Assembly: GCF_039710355.1 (NCBI RefSeq)
Contig: NZ_JBDKWZ010000003.1
Coordinates: 475,714-539,713, forward strand
Source of the DNA: Rapidithrix thailandica
GTDB taxonomy: Bacteria > Bacteroidota > Bacteroidia > Cytophagales > Flammeovirgaceae
Direction: 5' to 3'
DNA length: 64,000 bases
In this document: positions 18,202 to 29,700 of the stretch, in pieces
How positions within the stretch are numbered: the stretch's first letter is position 1
Layout: each line of letters starts with the position of its first letter
Notes under the pieces: generated by a model
Told to the model about the DNA's origin: nothing
The model's database searches: none
Seen by the model: only the letters and a program-made list of their open reading frames with translations
Made by a program: the position numbers and the translations under genes

Positions 18202-18267
18202 CAGTAGTTTATCCCCTAATTATGGCTCAAGGTACGCGCCATAATCAGTGGGGCTTGCTGACTATTG
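18202..18267 (+). promoter_or_regulatory. Structured mRNA leader, three stacked stems
   Basis: Three nested complementary pairs can form: CAGTAG with CTATTG (18202-18207/18262-18267, one wobble), CCCC with GGGG (18213-18216/18250-18253), and ATTATGGC with GCCATAAT (18219-18226/18238-18245). Together they make one long interrupted hairpin about 100 nt before the giant gene start. Could be a regulatory RNA element; I do not recognise the class. Confidence 0.45.
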
Positions 18268-18366
18268 TATTAACGAACCGCTTTCCTTGATAAAGAATTG
18301 AACCGACAATCCTTGGCACATTTTGAAGATCACTAACAACGCTAATGATTTAATCAGTACTTTACC

Positions 18367-21300
18367 ATGAAAAAGATAATCCTATCTTTATTATTACTTT
18401 TTTTTCAGATTTGTATTCTTTCTGCCCAACCTTCTGATCAATTTCAAAAGGTAGAGATTGTTTCGGGTTTAAAAAATGCAGTAGATTTCAGTTTCCTACC
18501 TGATGGACGTATATTGTTATTAGACCGCTTCGGGGAAGTGATCCTGTACAAAGCGGATTTGCAAACGACCGTGACAGCGGCTCTTATTCCCGTGTACCAT
18601 GAATTGGAAGACGGCTTGCTTGGGATCGAACCCGACCCCAATTTCCAAAGCACACAACATGTATTTGTACATTACTCTCCACTAGACAAATCGGTGAACC
18701 GGGTTTCAAGGTTTACAATGGTAGGAGATGTTTTTGACATGGATTCCGAAGTAGTACTGTTGGAATGGGGAGTACAAAGGGAGAGTTGTTGCCATGCAGC
18801 GGGAGACATAGAGTTTGACAAAGACGGAAATTTATATATTGCCACCGGTGATAACACCAATCACACGGAGTATACGACCATTAACGAAACCGATAGTTTG
18901 TTCAGTGCGGAACGGACTTCTGCCAATACGATGGATATGCGGGGAAAAATTCTCCGGATTAAACCGGAGCCGGATGGAAGCTATTCGATCCCCCCCGGAA
19001 ACCTTTTTCCCAACGGGCAGGGAGGGCTTCCGGAAATCTTTGTCATGGGAACCCGTAACCCTTATTCTTTACATTCCGATGAAAAAACAGGTTGGTTGTT
19101 TTGGGGGGAAGTGGGACCGGATGCGGCTGAGCCCGACCCCTTAAAAGGCCCTTTAGGTTATGATGAAATTAACTTGGTAAAAGAAGCCGGGAACTTGGGT
19201 TGGCCTTATTTGTCTGGAAAAAATAAACCCTATTGGAATCCCTATGAAAATAAATGGTACGATGCCAATGCCCCGAAAAACCATTCGAAGTGGAATACCG
19301 GTGCAGAAGACCTGCCTGTTGCGGAGCCTGCCTGGATGGAAATTCCCAGTGAATGTCATATGGTAGGACAACGCTATTACTACGATCCGGAAGTGGTGGA
19401 TGATAAAAAACTTCCGATCGAATTTGACGGAGCATTTTTTTATTTTGACTTTAATACACATTGGCATAATGGAAAAAAAGTCAGTATGGCTTGGGTGGTT
19501 AAAATGGACGATACAGGAAATATTATTTCCAATGATCTATGGAACCCCACCAAAATTTATGGACAGGGATTTATCCGGATGAAAATCGGCCCTGACGACC
19601 ACTTGTATATTTTGGAATACGGAACCGGTTGTTGTGATCATAATTCAGGAACAGGTGTATTGGTGCGTTTGGATTACGTAGGCGTTAATTCCAATTTGTC
19701 CCCGATTGCCAAAATCAGTGCGGACAATGTAGCGGGATCATTGCCTCTGACCGTGAATTTTTCCAGTGAAGGAAGTTACGATCCGGATGGCCCGGTGAAC
19801 GACTTGAGCTACGAATGGGATTTTGATTCGGATGGTAATGTAGATGCCACCCATGCTAATCCTCAACATACCTATACCGTTGCCGGAAAATATACGGCAA
19901 AATTGAAGGTGAAAGACAAGAATGACGGAGAAAGTGTGAAGCTCTTGACCATTCATGCCGGGAATAACTTTGCGGAATTTACATTCGATTACCCCACCGA
20001 TGGGGCTTTTTTTACCTGGAACGAGAATATTCCCATCAAAGTAGCGGTAAGCGATGTGGAAGATGGTTCGACCAGTGGAGGGGAAATCAATTGTAGTGAT
20101 GTGAGCATTGTCCCTTCTTTGGGGCATTTGGATCATACTCACGATGACAATACGATTAACGATTGCGAAGGAGAATACCTGGTGGCATCCGGAGATCATG
20201 ACATTGACGGAGGAGATGATTTGTATTTTGTCTTTTATGTGAATTATACCGATCAGGATAACTTGACCTCATATGATCAGGTAATAGTGCATCCCAAACG
20301 ACAAGAGTTGGAATTTTATAATGAACAAAGCGGGGTGAGATTACTTAATAATACTGATCCTTGGGTAGGGGGATTGAAAGTGGTGAGGGCATCTCATAAT
20401 TCTTATGTGATGTTGGAAGAGCGTAATTTGTTCAACATGAACAGTGCCACATTCCGGGTGGCTTCCGTATATGATGGTGGAACAGTGGAGCTACGGGCTG
20501 ACAGTGAACACGGAACCTTGTTGGCTTCAGCCAATGTGCCGAATACAGGAAGTACGGATGTTTGGGAAAATATAACGGTGCCAGTTACCGACCCGGGCGG
20601 CAAACACAATCTGTATTTTGTCTTTAAAAATAACTCCGTTGCTGATAATATCTTTGATATCAACTATGTGGAATTTAGCGGTTCCGGGGTTTCACAAGAC
20701 AATGTGCCTCCGGGTATTATCGAAGTAGTGGGAAAAAGCCGGACCAATATTCATGTCCGGTACTGGGAACCGGTGGATAAAAATACTGCGGAAACACTTG
20801 GCAATTATGCTATTAATAATGGCTTGACTTTACAAGCTGCGGCCTTGCAAGCAGATGGCAAAACGGTTATTTTGACAACTACGGAAATGGGTGATGAAGA
20901 GAGCTACACCTTGACGGTCAATAATATTAAAGATTTTGCCAACAATGTCATTCCTGCCAATACCCAAAAATCTTTTATCTATAACAAGCCAATGACCCCC
21001 TTGATCAGAATTAACTCTGGAGGCTTGGCCGGTAATTTTAACGGGGAAGAGTGGGTCGCCGATCAATACTATTCAGGTGTGGATAAAACGTATTCCAACA
21101 TCATTGATATTCAAGAAACCAACAAAGACGAACTGTATCAAACCGAACGGTGGGGGGATTTCTCTTACAATATCCCAGTACCTATAGCCGGGGAATACCG
21201 GGTAGTATTACATTTTGCCGAATTGTACCATGGCGTGGAAAACGAAAATGGTGAAGGCGAAAGGGTATTTAATGTAGAGATTGAAAACGGGCAGGCAACG

Positions 21301-24300
21301 TTATCAAATTTTGATATTTTATCAGAAACAGCACCGGCTACAGCACTGATCAAAACCTTCAACAATATTCAGGTCAGTGATGGAATATTGAATATCTCAT
21401 TTAATAAGTTGGTAAATAACCCGAAGCTTTCGGGAGTGGAAGTGTATGGAGATAAAAGTATATTGAATCCTCCATCAGTTACGATTTTATCGCCTGAATA
21501 CGGCAGTTATGTACTTCCGGATTTTGAGCTGACTTATGAAATCGAAAATTGGGAAGTGAAAAAAGGTGGTACACACTATCACTGGATCATTGATGGCTTG
21601 AATATGGGCGGAGTCTATCAGAATGGCCCCATTGCTTTTAAGGATATGGAATTGGGAGAACATACCATTCGCCTGGAATTGTACAATGCCAACCATACCG
21701 GAACCGGAATATATGATGATGTGAAAGTTCATGTGGTAGAGCAGTTGCCAACTTCAATTTTTATAGATAGTCCGGAAGAGAACAGTACAACAAACAGTAG
21801 CTTTGATGTTGCCTTTACCGTTCATAGTTTCACAATGCCCGATGAGGGGTATATCCAATGGTCATTGGATAATGGAGCGGAAACCGGTAGCCATTCCAAT
21901 ACGAATCCTATTAGTTTTTCCAATATTAGCCAAGGAGAACATACACTGAAGTTAGAATTAATGAATGTGGATGGGACCAGTACCGGACAAAGTGATATTG
22001 TACAGTTTGAAGTAATCCCCGAGCTAGCCATCGGCCATTGGAATGAAGGAGATGAAGCCGAACATCACCGGGTGGATGTGCCTAATGCAGTGTATAATGA
22101 TAAATTATATGTCTTTGGAGGACTGGACCAAGTGACAGCCGGCCAACCGGTAGTGGAAGTTTCGGAAGCATTTGACCCCAGAGCGGCACTGGGTAACCAA
22201 TGGATGGTAATGGCCACTATGCCTACTCCTGTTCACCATGCGATGGCTTTGGAAGCTGATGGGGAAATCTGGATTTTGTGTGGGTTTACGGAAAGTAACT
22301 GGGGGCCGGGCACCAACAAAGTCCAAATCTATCATCCGGAAACAAATACCTGGCGGGAAGGGCCTGAATATCCTCATGCCAGAGGTTCTGTCGGATTTGT
22401 GCGTTTAGGTCGCAAGTTACATGGTATCAGTGGGTTAAAAGGAGTAAGGCATGGGAGTGCCAATGTAGAAGTGAAAGATCACTATGTGTTGGACTTGGAC
22501 AAACAGGAAGAAGGCTGGCAACCTGCCGCTGAAATTCCGGTAGGGAGAAACCATATTGCTACCATTGCCTTGGGCGGTAAGATTTATGCGATTGGAGGAG
22601 CGATTGGGCATGATGATGTACCACAGCCTTGGCAGGATCAAAGCCGGGTGGATATGTACGACCCTTATACGGATTCTTGGACAGAAGTAGCTTCTTTGCC
22701 TTTGGGTGTTTCTCATCATGAAAGTAGCTCTTTTGCCATGGATGGTAAGATTGTCGTAGTAGCCGGAAAAACCACCGGAAATTGGGCCGGTTTGGACGAA
22801 ATCCGGGAATACAATCCGGATACAAATGAATGGAAGGTAGTAGGTGAGGTGCCTGTTTCTCGATTGAACCCAGCTTCCAAAGTAATTGGGGATACCTTAA
22901 TCATTACAGAAGGAGGAGGTGCTATTAAAATAAAAAATACCTATTATACCAAAGTAACCCGCTACAAACGCTCTGAGCTAGGTTTTTGGCCGAAGCAAAT
23001 GTCATTCCACTCTTCGGAAACCGAGAACGGCACGATCGAGAAGAATCTTATTTTGTGGACCTATACCGGAAATACCAGTTTCACTTTGGAAGACGATAAC
23101 TTACCTGATTGGTTGACAGTAAATGTTCCGCAGTATCAAACCGGAATTCACGGAGCGGACATTGGCGTTACATTGGATACAACCGGAATGGCTCCCGGAA
23201 ATTACAGTTATGCATTAAAGGCCGTAGCAGAAGGATATGATACCGCCACGATTTTTATCTCTATGGAAGTAGAAGATCCTTATGAACCCTCTATCTCCAT
23301 TACCTCGCCCAAAGAAGGCAACACCACAGGTTTAAGTATGGAAGTGGCGTTTGAAGTGGAAAATTGGTACATTGGCATGGACAGCAGCCATATCAGTTGG
23401 GTATTGGAAGAGTTGAATACAAACAACGATGTATTGGATATGCAGACAGGCATGCATATGAGTACAGACCCCGTCTTATTTGAGGGATTGAAGCATGGCA
23501 GTAAATACCGGGTGCGTTTAGGGTTGATGAATGCAGATCATACCAGCGCCGGATATTTTGATGATGTCATTTTTATGGCCGAGGACCAATCGGGTTCCGT
23601 TCGTATCAATATAGGGGGAAGTGAGGTAGAAACGGTGAAAGGTATTTTTATGGCAGATAATTATTTTACTGGGGGTACTACCCATGTAAGTGATGTCACC
23701 ATTGCCAATGCCACTGCCGAAATGCAGGAAGTCTATCAAACCGAACGTTGGGGAGAATTCAATTATGAAATTCCGGTGGAAAATGGCGCCTACAAACTGG
23801 TCTTGCATTTTGCCGAACTGTATTGGGGGGTAAAAACTCCCAACGGAGAAGGGAAAAGAATTTTTAATGTCACTCTGGAAGGAAATCAAGTATTGAGTAA
23901 TTACGATATTGTGGCAGATGTAGGGCCTGCTACAGCGGTCGTTAAGAATTTTTATCTGGAAATCACTGATGGCACAGTGAATATTTCCACCCAAAGTATC
24001 GTAAACAATGCGAAAATATCTGCGATTGAAATTATAAAGTACGATGGCAGCGTGATTATTTCCAAGATAGATGATCAAAGTAGTTTTGAAAGTGAAAGCA
24101 TTAATTTCCCAATCGTGGTACAAGGAGAAACTCCCCTGAACTTTATGGCCAATGGCTTGCCTCCGGGATTATCAATAAATGCTACTACCGGGCTTATCAA
24201 TGGTACCATTCAAAACGATGCCTCAGAAGGAGGGCCTAATAATAATGGGATATATCCTATCGAAATTTTTGTGAGTAATGATAAAGGAACAGATATCGCT

Positions 24301-26025
24301 AAATTTACCTGGAGGGTTAACTTAGGACCCAAACCGGCCAATACAGTACTTTATCGCTTGAATGTAGGTGGTGGAACACTGAGTGCATTGGACAATCCGG
24401 AGCCCGATTGGCAGGAAGACTCCGAAGGACAACCTAGTGATTATCTGGTTTTCGTGACAGGAAAAACCTTTTCGGACAATGGAACGATCGACATGAGTCA
24501 TGCATCTTTGCAGGGCTTGCAAGTACCGGCAAGTTTGTTTAATTCTGAGCGGTATGACAATACGGATGATGCTACAAATATTCAGTGGAGTTTTCCGGTG
24601 TACCCGGGGACGATTGTAAAAGTGAGAGTTTACTTTGCCGAGCTGTATGCGGGAATTACCCAACCAGGGCAAAGGGTATTTGATATTGAAGTAGAAGGAG
24701 TGGTTCCCAATGAATTTAATGACATTGATCCTTTCGAAATTGCGGGTAGTCGAGGAGGGTTTATGTTGGAAACGACAAGCCAGGTTTCCGCAGATGGCCT
24801 TCTGGATATTGCACTCTTGCATGATGTAATTGAAAATCCGAGTATTAAAGGAATTGAAATCATTGTCAGCGATTCTGATAATGTTCTCCCGGTTGCCAAT
24901 GCCGGAAGTGATGTTCAGATGTATCTGCCGGAAAATAGTATTGTATTAATAGGCAGTGGGCAAGACAGTGATGGCAATATCGTAAGTTATGAGTGGAACC
25001 AACTCATGGGACCAACTTCCATCACCTTATCCGGTGAAAATACCGCTACCTTAACGGTAAGTGATATGGTGGAGGGAGTGTATGAGTTTGAATTGACAGT
25101 GACCGATGACAAAGGGGGGCAAGGAAAGGATAAAGTGACCGTAACGGTAATTGAACCGGTAGTATATGCTCCCGGAAATGTCAAGGCTACACAAGGTACC
25201 CTTCCTGAAAAAGTTGAAGTGAATTGGAATGCTTCTGCCAATGCGACTCACTATAAAATATACCGAGCTGAAGTGAACAGTTCATCCAGTGCCTCTGCCA
25301 TTAGCAATTGGATAGAAGGCACTACGTATATGGACGAACCTGTAGAAGCCAATAAAAATTTCTATTATTTTGTGAAAGGCGCGACAGGGGAGAGCGGAGA
25401 AGAAGCCAGTGTATTCAGTACCGGAGCAATGGGATATGCGATGGAAGCCGACCGGGCCATGAGCCTGAAAGATACGTTGAATTTTGGGGATGTCGCGGTC
25501 AATGACACATCCACCAAGTTGCTAAAGGTGAAAAATGAAGGCAATGCTTCTATCAGTGTCAATGAAATTCTCTTTCCTGAAGGGTATTCGGGAAATTGGA
25601 ATTCCGGGGTCATTGGGGTGGGTGAAACTGCAGAAATTACTATTGAGTTTGCTCCCATAGAACAAAAAGAATACAACGGTACGATTGAAATAGTATCCAA
25701 TGCAGATGGAGCAGGGAAGATTACCGTCATCGGAAAAGGAGTAGGAGTGACCGCGATCAATTCTGACGATCTGGCAAAAGCGATTACGGTGTATCCAAAT
25801 CCTTCCGAGGGAGAAGTGTACTTAAAAATTGAAAGTAGTACCCGGGGGGATCTGTCGGTAGAGGTAATGGATGTCAGTGGAAAAGTATTAACCCGAGAGA
25901 CCATGAAAAAAGAAGGTGAGGTTTTGGAAAGAAAACTATCTGTCAGCCATTTGCCCAAAGGGATTTATCTGATTAAGATAGAATTGGAAAAGTACTTTAC
26001 GGTGAAAAAGTTGATCCGAAATTAA
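18367..26025 (+). CDS. Giant secreted PQQ sugar-dehydrogenase/malectin/Kelch protein with T9SS tail
   Basis: 2,552 aa. Modules in order, approximate residues: signal peptide (1-20); PQQ-dependent glucose/sorbosone-dehydrogenase propeller (22-440) with the family pattern SCCHAAGDIEFDKDGNLYIATGDN and a second vicinal cysteine pair GCCDHNSG; PKD (442-530); a linker domain; CBM6-like (647-773); Ig-like (778-875); malectin 1 (878-1028); two Ig-like; six-bladed Kelch propeller (1218-1538); BACON-like (1540-1638); Ig-like; malectin 2 (1743-1892); putative Ig; malectin 3 (1992-2168); PKD (2173-2263); FnIII; choice-of-anchor D (2358-2462); T9SS type A sorting domain (2473-2552, VYPNPSEGEVYL). A surface oxidoreductase or adhesin that binds carbohydrate is the likely role. 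It is followed by a paralogue in tandem. Confidence 0.9.
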   Translation: MKKIILSLLLLFFQICILSAQPSDQFQKVEIVSGLKNAVDFSFLPDGRILLLDRFGEVILYKADLQTTVTAALIPVYHELEDGLLGIEPDPNFQSTQHVFVHYSPLDKSVNRVSRFTMVGDVFDMDSEVVLLEWGVQRESCCHAAGDIEFDKDGNLYIATGDNTNHTEYTTINETDSLFSAERTSANTMDMRGKILRIKPEPDGSYSIPPGNLFPNGQGGLPEIFVMGTRNPYSLHSDEKTGWLFWGEVGPDAAEPDPLKGPLGYDEINLVKEAGNLGWPYLSGKNKPYWNPYENKWYDANAPKNHSKWNTGAEDLPVAEPAWMEIPSECHMVGQRYYYDPEVVDDKKLPIEFDGAFFYFDFNTHWHNGKKVSMAWVVKMDDTGNIISNDLWNPTKIYGQGFIRMKIGPDDHLYILEYGTGCCDHNSGTGVLVRLDYVGVNSNLSPIAKISADNVAGSLPLTVNFSSEGSYDPDGPVNDLSYEWDFDSDGNVDATHANPQHTYTVAGKYTAKLKVKDKNDGESVKLLTIHAGNNFAEFTFDYPTDGAFFTWNENIPIKVAVSDVEDGSTSGGEINCSDVSIVPSLGHLDHTHDDNTINDCEGEYLVASGDHDIDGGDDLYFVFYVNYTDQDNLTSYDQVIVHPKRQELEFYNEQSGVRLLNNTDPWVGGLKVVRASHNSYVMLEERNLFNMNSATFRVASVYDGGTVELRADSEHGTLLASANVPNTGSTDVWENITVPVTDPGGKHNLYFVFKNNSVADNIFDINYVEFSGSGVSQDNVPPGIIEVVGKSRTNIHVRYWEPVDKNTAETLGNYAINNGLTLQAAALQADGKTVILTTTEMGDEESYTLTVNNIKDFANNVIPANTQKSFIYNKPMTPLIRINSGGLAGNFNGEEWVADQYYSGVDKTYSNIIDIQETNKDELYQTERWGDFSYNIPVPIAGEYRVVLHFAELYHGVENENGEGERVFNVEIENGQATLSNFDILSETAPATALIKTFNNIQVSDGILNISFNKLVNNPKLSGVEVYGDKSILNPPSVTILSPEYGSYVLPDFELTYEIENWEVKKGGTHYHWIIDGLNMGGVYQNGPIAFKDMELGEHTIRLELYNANHTGTGIYDDVKVHVVEQLPTSIFIDSPEENSTTNSSFDVAFTVHSFTMPDEGYIQWSLDNGAETGSHSNTNPISFSNISQGEHTLKLELMNVDGTSTGQSDIVQFEVIPELAIGHWNEGDEAEHHRVDVPNAVYNDKLYVFGGLDQVTAGQPVVEVSEAFDPRAALGNQWMVMATMPTPVHHAMALEADGEIWILCGFTESNWGPGTNKVQIYHPETNTWREGPEYPHARGSVGFVRLGRKLHGISGLKGVRHGSANVEVKDHYVLDLDKQEEGWQPAAEIPVGRNHIATIALGGKIYAIGGAIGHDDVPQPWQDQSRVDMYDPYTDSWTEVASLPLGVSHHESSSFAMDGKIVVVAGKTTGNWAGLDEIREYNPDTNEWKVVGEVPVSRLNPASKVIGDTLIITEGGGAIKIKNTYYTKVTRYKRSELGFWPKQMSFHSSETENGTIEKNLILWTYTGNTSFTLEDDNLPDWLTVNVPQYQTGIHGADIGVTLDTTGMAPGNYSYALKAVAEGYDTATIFISMEVEDPYEPSISITSPKEGNTTGLSMEVAFEVENWYIGMDSSHISWVLEELNTNNDVLDMQTGMHMSTDPVLFEGLKHGSKYRVRLGLMNADHTSAGYFDDVIFMAEDQSGSVRINIGGSEVETVKGIFMADNYFTGGTTHVSDVTIANATAEMQEVYQTERWGEFNYEIPVENGAYKLVLHFAELYWGVKTPNGEGKRIFNVTLEGNQVLSNYDIVADVGPATAVVKNFYLEITDGTVNISTQSIVNNAKISAIEIIKYDGSVIISKIDDQSSFESESINFPIVVQGETPLNFMANGLPPGLSINATTGLINGTIQNDASEGGPNNNGIYPIEIFVSNDKGTDIAKFTWRVNLGPKPANTVLYRLNVGGGTLSALDNPEPDWQEDSEGQPSDYLVFVTGKTFSDNGTIDMSHASLQGLQVPASLFNSERYDNTDDATNIQWSFPVYPGTIVKVRVYFAELYAGITQPGQRVFDIEVEGVVPNEFNDIDPFEIAGSRGGFMLETTSQVSADGLLDIALLHDVIENPSIKGIEIIVSDSDNVLPVANAGSDVQMYLPENSIVLIGSGQDSDGNIVSYEWNQLMGPTSITLSGENTATLTVSDMVEGVYEFELTVTDDKGGQGKDKVTVTVIEPVVYAPGNVKATQGTLPEKVEVNWNASANATHYKIYRAEVNSSSSASAISNWIEGTTYMDEPVEANKNFYYFVKGATGESGEEASVFSTGAMGYAMEADRAMSLKDTLNFGDVAVNDTSTKLLKVKNEGNASISVNEILFPEGYSGNWNSGVIGVGETAEITIEFAPIEQKEYNGTIEIVSNADGAGKITVIGKGVGVTAINSDDLAKAITVYPNPSEGEVYLKIESSTRGDLSVEVMDVSGKVLTRETMKKEGEVLERKLSVSHLPKGIYLIKIELEKYFTVKKLIRN

Positions 26026-26052
26026 AATTTTATCTCAGAAGTATTTCACTTG

Positions 26053-26092
26053 AAAAAATCCTGAGCCATCATTGTGTGGCTTGGGATTTTTT
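26053..26092 (+). terminator. Terminator of the first giant gene
   Basis: AAAAAATCCTGAGCCA pairs with TGGCTTGGGATTTTTT (one G-T pair), ending in a T-run 28 bp after the stop. Confidence 0.85.
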
Positions 26093-26283
26093 ACTTTCGG
26101 ATAACAATGTACATTTTATAACAGACTAGATTACAGTGCAGCAAGATCTTTATTCTGATTGTATGCACAACTGTTGTTTTTATGGGTTTTCGAGAGGTTC
26201 TTTTTTTATGCTTTTGTGAAGTGTTTTGAAATGTAAATATTTGATAATCAGATGGAAAATCACTAGGTAATAAATGTTAATAA

Positions 26284-26315
26284 TTGGTTTAAGTCTGCAA
26301 GAGTGATTACCTTTG
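26284..26315 (+). promoter_or_regulatory. Candidate promoter of the second giant gene
   Basis: TTG (26284-26286), 21 bp spacer, TACCTTTG (26308-26315): close to the Bacteroidota TTG-N19-21-TAnnTTTG layout. It implies an unusually long leader of about 420 nt before the ATG at 26746. Confidence 0.45.
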
Positions 26316-26498
26316 TAAGGTATAGTCTTCTTTAAAATCACCGACTACAAATGCTCCACTATATTGTTTGGTTGAACATGCTAAATCGGTCAAATAAATT
26401 TTGACTGAGGATGGAAAGGCTAGAACTATAAGCAATGTAACATCAACTTTGTTAAGCCACCAAATCCAAGTGGAGAACCCATTACTACCTCATACCCT

Positions 26499-26553
26499 AC
26501 CCTTTTTTGCGGTCCGGCCCATTATTAAGTTGGAGTCTGCCGGGAAAAAAGGT
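26499..26553 (+). promoter_or_regulatory. Long hairpin in the leader of the second giant gene
   Basis: Outer arms ACC(C)TTTTTT and AAAAAAGGT and inner arms CCGGC (26514-26518) and GCCGG (26539-26543) form an interrupted stem. It may be a leader regulatory structure. The T-run on its 5' arm is not arranged as a terminator. Confidence 0.35.
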
Positions 26554-26745
26554 TACATGCAATAGCATTCTAATTACAACCTAAATCAACGTATTGAGAA
26601 GTATCAATTGCTTGTACTTATCGCTTTCATAGTACTTGTGGGGTTGCTCCTGCCATAAGATTTGCCAAGTCTTAAAAACGTCATTCGAACTATCAATTCT
26701 TTACAGGCTTATGTATTACAACGCTATTATAATTTCGGCTTTACC

Positions 26746-29700
26746 ATGAAAAAAATTACTCTATCCCTGTTATGTAGTTTGCTCTCAATAATAGTAGGTT
26801 TTGCCCAATCTATTCCTGATCAATTTCAAAAAGTAGACGTAGTCACAGGTCTGAAAAATGCCGTGGATTTTACCTTTCTGCCCGATGGGCGGGTATTGTT
26901 ACTAGACCGCTTCGGGGAAGTAATCCTTTACAAACCGGATTTGCAGACCACTGTATCCGCTGCTCAAATCCCCGTATTTCACGAATTGGAAGACGGGTTG
27001 ATTGGGATTGAACCCCATCCTGATTTTCAAAGCAATCAGCATGTATTTGTCCATTATTCTCCTTTAAATAAGTCGGTCAACCGGGTTTCCCGCTTTACCA
27101 TGCAGGGGGATTTTTTTGATATGAATTCGGAGGTCGTGTTGTTAGAATGGGGGGTACAGCGGGTCAGTTGTTGCCATGCTGCGGGAGATATTGAATTTGA
27201 TATGGATGGCAATTTGTACATCGCCACCGGAGATAACACCAATCATACCGAATACGCTACAATCAATGAAACGGACAGCTTGTACAGTGCGGAACGCACT
27301 TCTTCCAATACGATGGACTTACGGGGAAAGATCCTGCGGATCAAACCGGAATCGGATGGAAGCTATTCCATTCCGGCCGGAAACCTCTTTCCCAACGGAC
27401 AAGGAGGCCGGGCGGAAATTTATGCCATGGGAGTTAGAAATCCTTATACATTGCATTCGGATGCCCAAACCGGCTGGTTGTATTGGGGAGAAGTAGGCCC
27501 GGATGCGGCCGGACCGGATCCTCAACAAGGCCCCTTGGGCTATGATGAAATCAACCTGATGAAACAAACGGGAAACATGGGCTGGCCGTATTTGGCCGGA
27601 AAAAACCAACCTTATTGGAATCCCTATGAAAATAAATGGTACGATGCCAATGCTCCCAAAAACCACTCGCAATGGAATACCGGAGCTACGGAATTGCCAG
27701 CCGCCCAACCGGCTTGGATTGAGATTCCCAGTGAATGCCATATGGTAGGCCAGCGCTATTACTACGATCCGGAAGTAGTGGACGATAAAAAACTGCCGAT
27801 CGAATTTGACGGGGCATTTTTCTATTTTGACTTTAATACCCATTGGCATAGTGGGCAAAAGGTGAGTACCGCCTATGTAGTGAAAATGGATAATGACGGG
27901 AACATCATTTCCAATGATCTGTGGAATCCCACAAAAATCTTTGGACAAGGGTTTATCCGGATGAAAATCGGGCCGGATGATCATATGTATATATTGGAAT
28001 ACGGAACCGGTTGTTGCGACCATAATTCAGGTACGGGTGTATTGGTACGGCTGGACTATGTAGGCGTGAATTCCAATTTGTCCCCGGTAGCCAAAATCAG
28101 TGCGGATAAAGTGGCCGGATCCATTCCTTTGACGGTGAATTTTTCCAGTGCCGGCAGTTACGATCCGGATGGTCCGTTAAATGAATTGACCTATGAATGG
28201 GATTTTGAATCGGATGGGATCGTAGATGCCACTACAGCAAATGCCAGTCATATATATCTACTGCCGGGGGATTACAATGCCAAACTCAAAGTGAAAGATG
28301 CTGACGGAGGGGAAAGTGTCAAGCTGTTGACCATTCATGCCGGAAATAATTTTGCCGAATTTGATTTTGACTATCCTGCGGATGGTGGGTTTTTTGCCTG
28401 GAATGAACGCATCAATTACAAAGTGGTGGTCACTGACCCAGAAGATGGGTCGACTAGTGGAGGCGGAATTAGCTGTAATGAGGTAAATATTATTCCTTCA
28501 CTGGGGCATTTGGACCATACTCATGATGATAATACGGAAAATACCTGTGAAGGAGATTATGTAGTGGCTTCCGGTGATCATGATGTGGATGGTGATGATG
28601 ATTTATATTTTGTCTTTTATGTCAATTATACGGATCAGGGAGGACTTACTGCCTATGGACAGGTGACTGTTTATCCCAAGCGGCAGGAAATGGAGTTTTA
28701 CGATGAACAGAGTGGTGTGTCCTTGATCAATAATACGGACCCCTGGTTAGGAGGCCTGAAATCCATCCGGGTTTCCAATGGCGCTTATGTAAAATTTGAA
28801 GGGAGAAATCTGCATAATATATCTTCTGTCAAATACCGGGTAGCCTCGGTTTATAACGGTGGGATTGTGGAGTTGCGGGCCGACAGTCCGACAGGTACCC
28901 TTTTGGGTTCGGCCAATGTACCCAATACGGGGAGTACGGATGCCTGGCAATATATTACTACCTCCGTGACAGACCCGGGAGGAAAACACGATTTGTACTT
29001 TGTATTTAAAAATGCATCGGTGAGTGCGAATATTTTTGATATCAACTTTGCCGAATTCCAAGGTGTGGGTGAGTCGGTAGATGATATCCAACCTGGCATC
29101 ACGGAAGTGCGAGGAGAAAGCAAAACGGAAGTACAGGTGATTTTTTGGGAGCCTGTACAACAGGCCACTGCACAAAATGTGAATAATTATGCGATTAATA
29201 ACGGACTGAGTATTTCCTCAGCGGTATTGCAGCCAGATGGTAAAACGGTTTCCTTGACTACCAGTGCCATGACAGACGGTGCGAGTTATACTGTTACGGT
29301 AAACAATATTAAAGATTTGGTAGGTAATACGATTCCTGTCAATACCCAGGCTTCTTTTGTGTACAACAAAGCTTTGGCGCCATTAGTGAGGGTGAATACC
29401 GGAGGGCTGGCTGTAAGTTATAGTGGTGAAGATTGGGAAATAGACCAATACAATACCGGAAGCGAAAATACCTTTCAAAATTATAATTTGAATATTGCAG
29501 GTACCTCAAAAGATGAACTGTATCAGACGGAACGATGGGGAGATTTTACTTATAATATTCCGGTGCCCATGAATGGGACATACCGGTTGGTTTTACACTT
29601 TTCCGAATTGTATTGGGGCGTACAAAATAACGAAGGAGCAGGTTCCAGGGTGTTTAATGTCAATATCGAAAACAATCAAGCCTCTTTGTATAATTTTGAT

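Larger units (their letters stand above)
17785..18366. other. Divergent intergenic region before the first giant protein
   Basis: 582 bp. Contains the desaturase promoter side, an element TTTACCcccGGTAAA (17969-17983), a possible 21-codon basic ORF at 18026-18091, a -7 element TAAATTTG at 18130-18137 facing the giant gene, and a structured leader at 18202-18267. Confidence 0.5.
26026..26745. other. Spacer between the two giant paralogues
   Basis: 720 bp with the terminator at 26053-26092, a promoter-like pair at 26284-26315, and a hairpin at 26499-26553. An in-frame GTG/TTG-started extension of the second gene from 26662 has no signal-peptide character and is not used as its start. Confidence 0.5.

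Noticed and set aside
22559..22825. Minus-strand ORFs inside the giant genes
   Set aside because: Antisense shadows of well-defined propeller coding sequence; same for those at 27319-28023 and 23518-24123.
26662..26745. Upstream extension of the second giant gene
   Set aside because: It would precede the signal peptide; the ATG at 26746 aligns with the paralogue.
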